DNA of 8,704 nucleotides. Origin: an uncultured Candidatus Competibacteraceae bacterium. Its GTDB lineage: Bacteria; Pseudomonadota; Gammaproteobacteria; Competibacterales; Competibacteraceae. The first letter of the stretch is position 1, and each line of letters opens with the position of its first letter. Under the pieces are notes generated by a model. It did no database searches. It saw nothing but the letters and a program-made list of their open reading frames with translations, and was not told the origin of the DNA. A program made the position numbers and the translations under genes. Positions 6,403 through 8,704 of this stretch are shown here, in pieces. Location of the stretch: the NCBI GenBank assembly GCA_937872125.1, contig CALMNY010000218.1:1-8704 (forward strand). Reading direction: 5' to 3'.

Positions 6403-7509
6403 TTGCCCCCGGTCGCTGAACCGGCCTGGCTGCTGGCGCTGCTGCGAGCGCCAGGCATCGGGCCGGCGCGGTTTGCCCGGCTGGTGGAGCATTTCGGGTC
6501 GGCGGCGGCCGCCTTCGCCGCCGACCGGGTCGAGTTGCAGGCGCTGGAATTACCGGAGGCGGCCCTGGATTATTTGCGCCGCCCCGACTGGCGCCGGGTC
6601 GAAGAAGATTTGGCCTGGCTGGAACGGCCAGGCAACCATCTGTTGGGTTTGGACGATCCCGGCTACCCCCCGCTGCTGCGGCAAATCCCCTACCCGCCCC
6701 CGCTGTTATTCGTTCACGGCGATCCGGATTGCCTGCGCTTGCCGCAACTGGCCATCGTCGGCACCCGCAATCCCACGCCGCTGGGCCGCGAAACCGCCCA
6801 GCGTTTCGCCGCCCATCTGGCCGAATGCGGGTTGCTGATCACCAGCGGACTGGCGCTGGGCATTGACGCCGCCGCGCATCAGGGCGCGCTGACCAGTGGC
6901 CGGACCATCGCGGTGATGGGCACCAGTCTGGATCGAGTCTATCCCGCCCAGCATCGGGATCTGGCCCACGCCATCGCGGAACGCGGCGCGCTGGTCTCGG
7001 AATTCGCCATCGGCACCTTGCCAGCGGCGGGCAACTTCCCCCAGCGCAACCGGTTAATCAGCGGGCTGGCGCTGGGCGTACTGGTCGTCGAGGCCGCCGC
7101 CCAGAGCGGCTCGCTGATCACCGCCCGCCTGGCCAACGAACAGGGCCGCGAAGTATTCGCCATTCCCGGTTCGATCCACAACCCGCTGGCCAAGGGCTGC
7201 CACGCCCTGATCCGCCAGGGGGCGAAACTGGTGGAAACGGCGGCGGATATCCTGGAGGAACTGGGCGCGCTGGCGGCGGCGACCCGCGACCTGGCGCCCA
7301 GCCCCGCTGCCCCCTCGCCCTCTACTCCACTGGATGAGGAGTATCGGCGCCTGCTGGCCGCCATGGGCGACGAACCGGTAGGGATTGATCTGCTGGCAGA
7401 CCGGTGTGGATTGACGGCGGAAGCGCTTTCCTCCATGCTGCTGATCCTGGAACTCGAAGGTTACGTGGCGGCCATTCCTGGTGGCCTGTATGGCCGGCTG
7501 AAACTCTAA
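6403..7509 (+). CDS. dprA: DNA-processing protein DprA (Smf)
   Basis: A complete 368-residue DprA. Family knowledge: it binds incoming single-stranded DNA during natural transformation and loads RecA; it is also widely kept as a housekeeping gene. Residues 8 to about 60 form a helix-hairpin-helix/SAM-like domain (LRAPGIGPARFARLVEHFG). The Rossmann core shows VGTRNPTPLGRE at 119-130, SGLALGIDAAAH at 148-159, FPQRNRLISGLA at 212-223, VVEAAAQSGSLITAR at 228-242, and GREVFAIPGSIHNPLAKG at 248-265. Residues 310-368 form a C-terminal winged-helix domain like DML1. No ATG or GTG fits the N-terminus; TTG 6403 is the best start, behind GGGAGG at 6395-6400, although the two-base spacing is unusually short. 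The gene lies 11 bases after the LysM lipoprotein gene, so it is probably in its operon. Nothing is truncated. Confidence 0.95.
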   Translation: MPPVAEPAWLLALLRAPGIGPARFARLVEHFGSAAAAFAADRVELQALELPEAALDYLRRPDWRRVEEDLAWLERPGNHLLGLDDPGYPPLLRQIPYPPPLLFVHGDPDCLRLPQLAIVGTRNPTPLGRETAQRFAAHLAECGLLITSGLALGIDAAAHQGALTSGRTIAVMGTSLDRVYPAQHRDLAHAIAERGALVSEFAIGTLPAAGNFPQRNRLISGLALGVLVVEAAAQSGSLITARLANEQGREVFAIPGSIHNPLAKGCHALIRQGAKLVETAADILEELGALAAATRDLAPSPAAPSPSTPLDEEYRRLLAAMGDEPVGIDLLADRCGLTAEALSSMLLILELEGYVAAIPGGLYGRLKL

Positions 7510-7530
7510 ACTCTCAACCGCCGCCGTCCT

Positions 7531-7547
7531 AACCGGCAGCGGTTTTG
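7531..7547 (+). terminator. Weak hairpin after dprA
   Basis: AACCG (7531-7535) pairs with CGGTT (7540-7544) around the loop GCAG, followed by only two further T. It lies 22 bases after the dprA stop. A second AACCG copy at 7516-7520 could pair with the same CGGTT. The short stem and T-run make it a poor terminator alone; it may be part of a larger leader structure with the next hairpin. Confidence 0.3.
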
Positions 7548-7561
7548 CGCGTGTGGGCCGA

Positions 7562-7596
7562 CCCCGCCGCGCCAGCGCCCTCGCCTGTCGGCGGGG
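7562..7596 (+). promoter_or_regulatory. Alternative stem competing with the pre-smg terminator hairpin
   Basis: CCCCGCCG (7562-7569) is a perfect 8-base complement of CGGCGGGG (7589-7596), with a 19-base loop. The right arm overlaps the descending arm of the terminator-like hairpin (7590-7598), so only one of the two structures can form. This is the geometry of a terminator/antiterminator pair. All pairs are G-C, which raises the odds of chance complementarity in this GC-rich DNA. Confidence 0.35.
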
Positions 7597-7608
7597 GCTT
7601 TGTCCTTT
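7577..7608 (+). terminator. Strong terminator-like hairpin between dprA and smg
   Basis: GCCCTCGCC (7577-7585) pairs with GGCGGGGGC (7590-7598): nine pairs, one of them U-G, closed by the tetraloop TGTC. TTTGTCCTTT follows at 7599-7608. A stable GC stem plus a T-rich tail is the pattern of an intrinsic terminator, though the tail is interrupted. It would end the LysM-dprA transcript or attenuate transcription into smg, whose ATG lies only 16 bases further on. Confidence 0.6.
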
Positions 7609-7624
7609 CAAGACGAGCCCCGGA

Positions 7625-8095
7625 ATGAAAGAAAACGTGCTGGACGTGCTGATGTATCTGTTTCAGAACTACATGGACGATGAGGCGGATCCCGACCCGG
7701 ACCGTGAATCCATCCAGAGCGAACTGCTGGCCGCCGGCTTTCCTCCGTGGGAAATTCACCAGGCGTTCGAGTGGCTGGACAGCCTGGTGGATCGCCAGGC
7801 GACTCCGCTGGTCGTCGCCCCCGGCTCCTGCCGCATCTACATCGGTCCGGAGCTGGACAGGCTGGATGTGGAGTGCCGGGGTTTTCTGTTATTTCTCGAA
7901 CAGAGCGGCGTCCTCGACTCGGAAACCCGCGAACTGGTTGTTGACCGGGTTATGGCGCTGGAATCCGACGATATCGGCCTGCACCAGTTGAAATGGATCA
8001 TCCTGATGGTGCTGTTCAATCAGCCCGGCCGGGAAGAAGCCTGCGCCTGGCTGGAAGACCTGGTATTCGCCGACGTTCCCGGCTACCTTCACTAA
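7625..8095 (+). CDS. smg: Smg family protein (DUF494)
   Basis: A 156-residue Smg protein, essentially the size of E. coli Smg (157). Its molecular function is not established. The N-terminus MKENVLDVLMYLFQNYMDD, an acidic stretch at 19-27, the central CRGFLLFLEQSGVLDSETREL at 84-104, and the C-terminal LKWIILMVLFNQPGREEA at 122-139 with final GYLH are family hallmarks and align by eye along the whole E. coli protein. No signal peptide or clear membrane span is seen, so it is probably cytoplasmic. ATG 7625 is chosen over an in-frame GTG at 7553 because it gives the family N-terminus; the longer form would read through the terminator hairpin as an unrelated Arg-rich tail. The Shine-Dalgarno site is weak. 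The order dprA-smg-topA is common in Gammaproteobacteria. Confidence 0.96.
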   Translation: MKENVLDVLMYLFQNYMDDEADPDPDRESIQSELLAAGFPPWEIHQAFEWLDSLVDRQATPLVVAPGSCRIYIGPELDRLDVECRGFLLFLEQSGVLDSETRELVVDRVMALESDDIGLHQLKWIILMVLFNQPGREEACAWLEDLVFADVPGYLH

Positions 8096-8103
8096 TCACG
8101 CCG

Positions 8104-8142
8104 CAGCGCGTTCTCGGTCCTTCCCGAACCCGCGCCGCGCTG
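8104..8142 (+). repeat. Inverted repeat between smg and topA
   Basis: CAGCGCG (8104-8110) and CGCGCTG (8136-8142) are perfect 7-base complements separated by 25 bases, starting nine bases after the smg stop. No T-run follows, so it is not a clear intrinsic terminator. The rest of the 127-base smg-topA gap shows a TTGAC at 8196-8200 but no -10 partner, and no other recognisable element. Confidence 0.3.
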
Positions 8143-8222
8143 GCAAATCCCGGCGGGCGATGCATCCCCGATCCCCCCGTTTCGTCAGCGCCATTTTGAC
8201 CCCAGCCATTCGCACCACAGTC

Positions 8223-8704
8223 ATGAGCAAAAATCTGGTCATCGTGGAATCGCCGGCCAAGGCGAAGACGATCAAAAAATATCTGGGCAAGGATTTTGAG
8301 GTGTTGGCCTCCTACGGCCATGTGCGCGACCTGATCCCCAAGGAAGGCGCGGTGGATCCCGACCACGATTTCACCATGAAATACCAGATCATCGAGAAGA
8401 ACGAGCGGCATGTCGAAGCCATCGCCAAGGCGGTCGCCAAGGCGGAGGTGCTGTATCTGGCGACGGACCCGGATCGCGAAGGCGAGGCGATTTCCTGGCA
8501 TCTGTACGAAATCCTGCGTCAGCGCGAACTGCTGAAGAGCAAACCGGTGCAACGGGTGGTGTTCCACGAAGTCACCCAGCGGGCGATCCAGGACGCCGTC
8601 GCCCATCCCCGGACGTTGTCGCTGGACCTGGTCAATGCCCAGCAGGCTCGGCGGGCGCTGGATTATCTGGTCGGCTTCAACCTGTCGCCGCTGCTGTGGA
8701 AGAA
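8223..8704 (+). CDS. topA: DNA topoisomerase I (partial, C-terminus beyond right edge)
   Basis: The first 160 codons of type IA topoisomerase I, open to the right edge. Family knowledge: TopA relaxes negative supercoils by single-strand passage through a tyrosine-DNA link. The Toprim domain is complete in its key parts: IVESPAKAKTI with Glu9, and LATDPDREGEAIS with metal-binding residues Asp82, Asp84 and Glu86. NAQQARRALDYLVGFNLSPLLWK at 138-160 enters the next domain; the catalytic tyrosine is off the window. Between GHVRDL and the DPDREGE motif the protein is compact, without the insertion seen in E. coli and Pseudomonas TopA, and it resembles the betaproteobacterial form (comparison from memory). 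ATG 8223 gives the canonical MSKNLVIVESPAKAK N-terminus but has no visible Shine-Dalgarno site. It probably has its own promoter in the gap after smg, though none is convincing. Confidence 0.97.
   Translation, partial: MSKNLVIVESPAKAKTIKKYLGKDFEVLASYGHVRDLIPKEGAVDPDHDFTMKYQIIEKNERHVEAIAKAVAKAEVLYLATDPDREGEAISWHLYEILRQRELLKSKPVQRVVFHEVTQRAIQDAVAHPRTLSLDLVNAQQARRALDYLVGFNLSPLLWK

Noticed and set aside
7553..7624. In-frame GTG giving Smg a 24-residue longer N-terminus
   Set aside because: The extension runs through the terminator-like hairpin and is absent from the Smg family; ATG 7625 matches the conserved N-terminus.
8196..8200. TTGAC as a -35 box for topA
   Set aside because: A -10 box at normal spacing would fall at the topA start codon, and none is present.

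Overview
The window is GC-rich, densely packed bacterial chromosome. It holds a conserved proteobacterial housekeeping neighbourhood in which the def-fmt-rsmB operon is transcribed away from a LysM gene-dprA-smg-topA group. The Smg, DprA, Fmt, RsmB and Def proteins and their order point to a gammaproteobacterium. The TopA N-terminus looks more like the compact betaproteobacterial type than the E. coli/Pseudomonas type, so a deep or unusual gammaproteobacterial lineage is plausible. A Competibacter- or Chromatiales-like organism is only a guess. No tRNA, rRNA, CRISPR array, insertion sequence or phage gene is visible.

Left half (1-5094, all minus strand, read right to left): def (peptide deformylase), a 97-base gap with a GC-rich hairpin, fmt (Met-tRNA formyltransferase), rsmB (16S rRNA m5C methyltransferase), a secreted DUF4390 protein, and an NtrY-like membrane histidine kinase that runs off the left edge. 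From fmt to the kinase every junction overlaps: ATGA twice, then a 13- or 22-base overlap. This suggests one translationally coupled operon. def and fmt act at opposite ends of N-formylmethionine metabolism; rsmB adds ribosome modification. The DUF4390/kinase pair occupies the place where E. coli has trkA directly after rsmB.

Centre (5095-5239): a divergent promoter region of about 145 bases. It holds a -10-like box for each direction, a short hairpin touching the def ribosome binding site, and a perfect 5-1-5 palindrome just downstream of the rightward -10 box.

Right half (5240-8704, plus strand): a LysM-domain lipoprotein resembling the secretin-associated protein TsaP, with a nine-C tract right after its lipobox; dprA (DNA-processing protein for transformation), probably from a TTG start; a 115-base gap with a strong terminator-like hairpin and a competing alternative stem; smg (DUF494); a 127-base gap; and the first 160 codons of topA.

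Most of the window is ordinary core genome. The points most worth a second look are the attenuator-like dprA-smg leader, the C9 tract in the lipoprotein gene, and the DUF4390/NtrY-like pair inside the translation operon. No clearly new biological system is visible.
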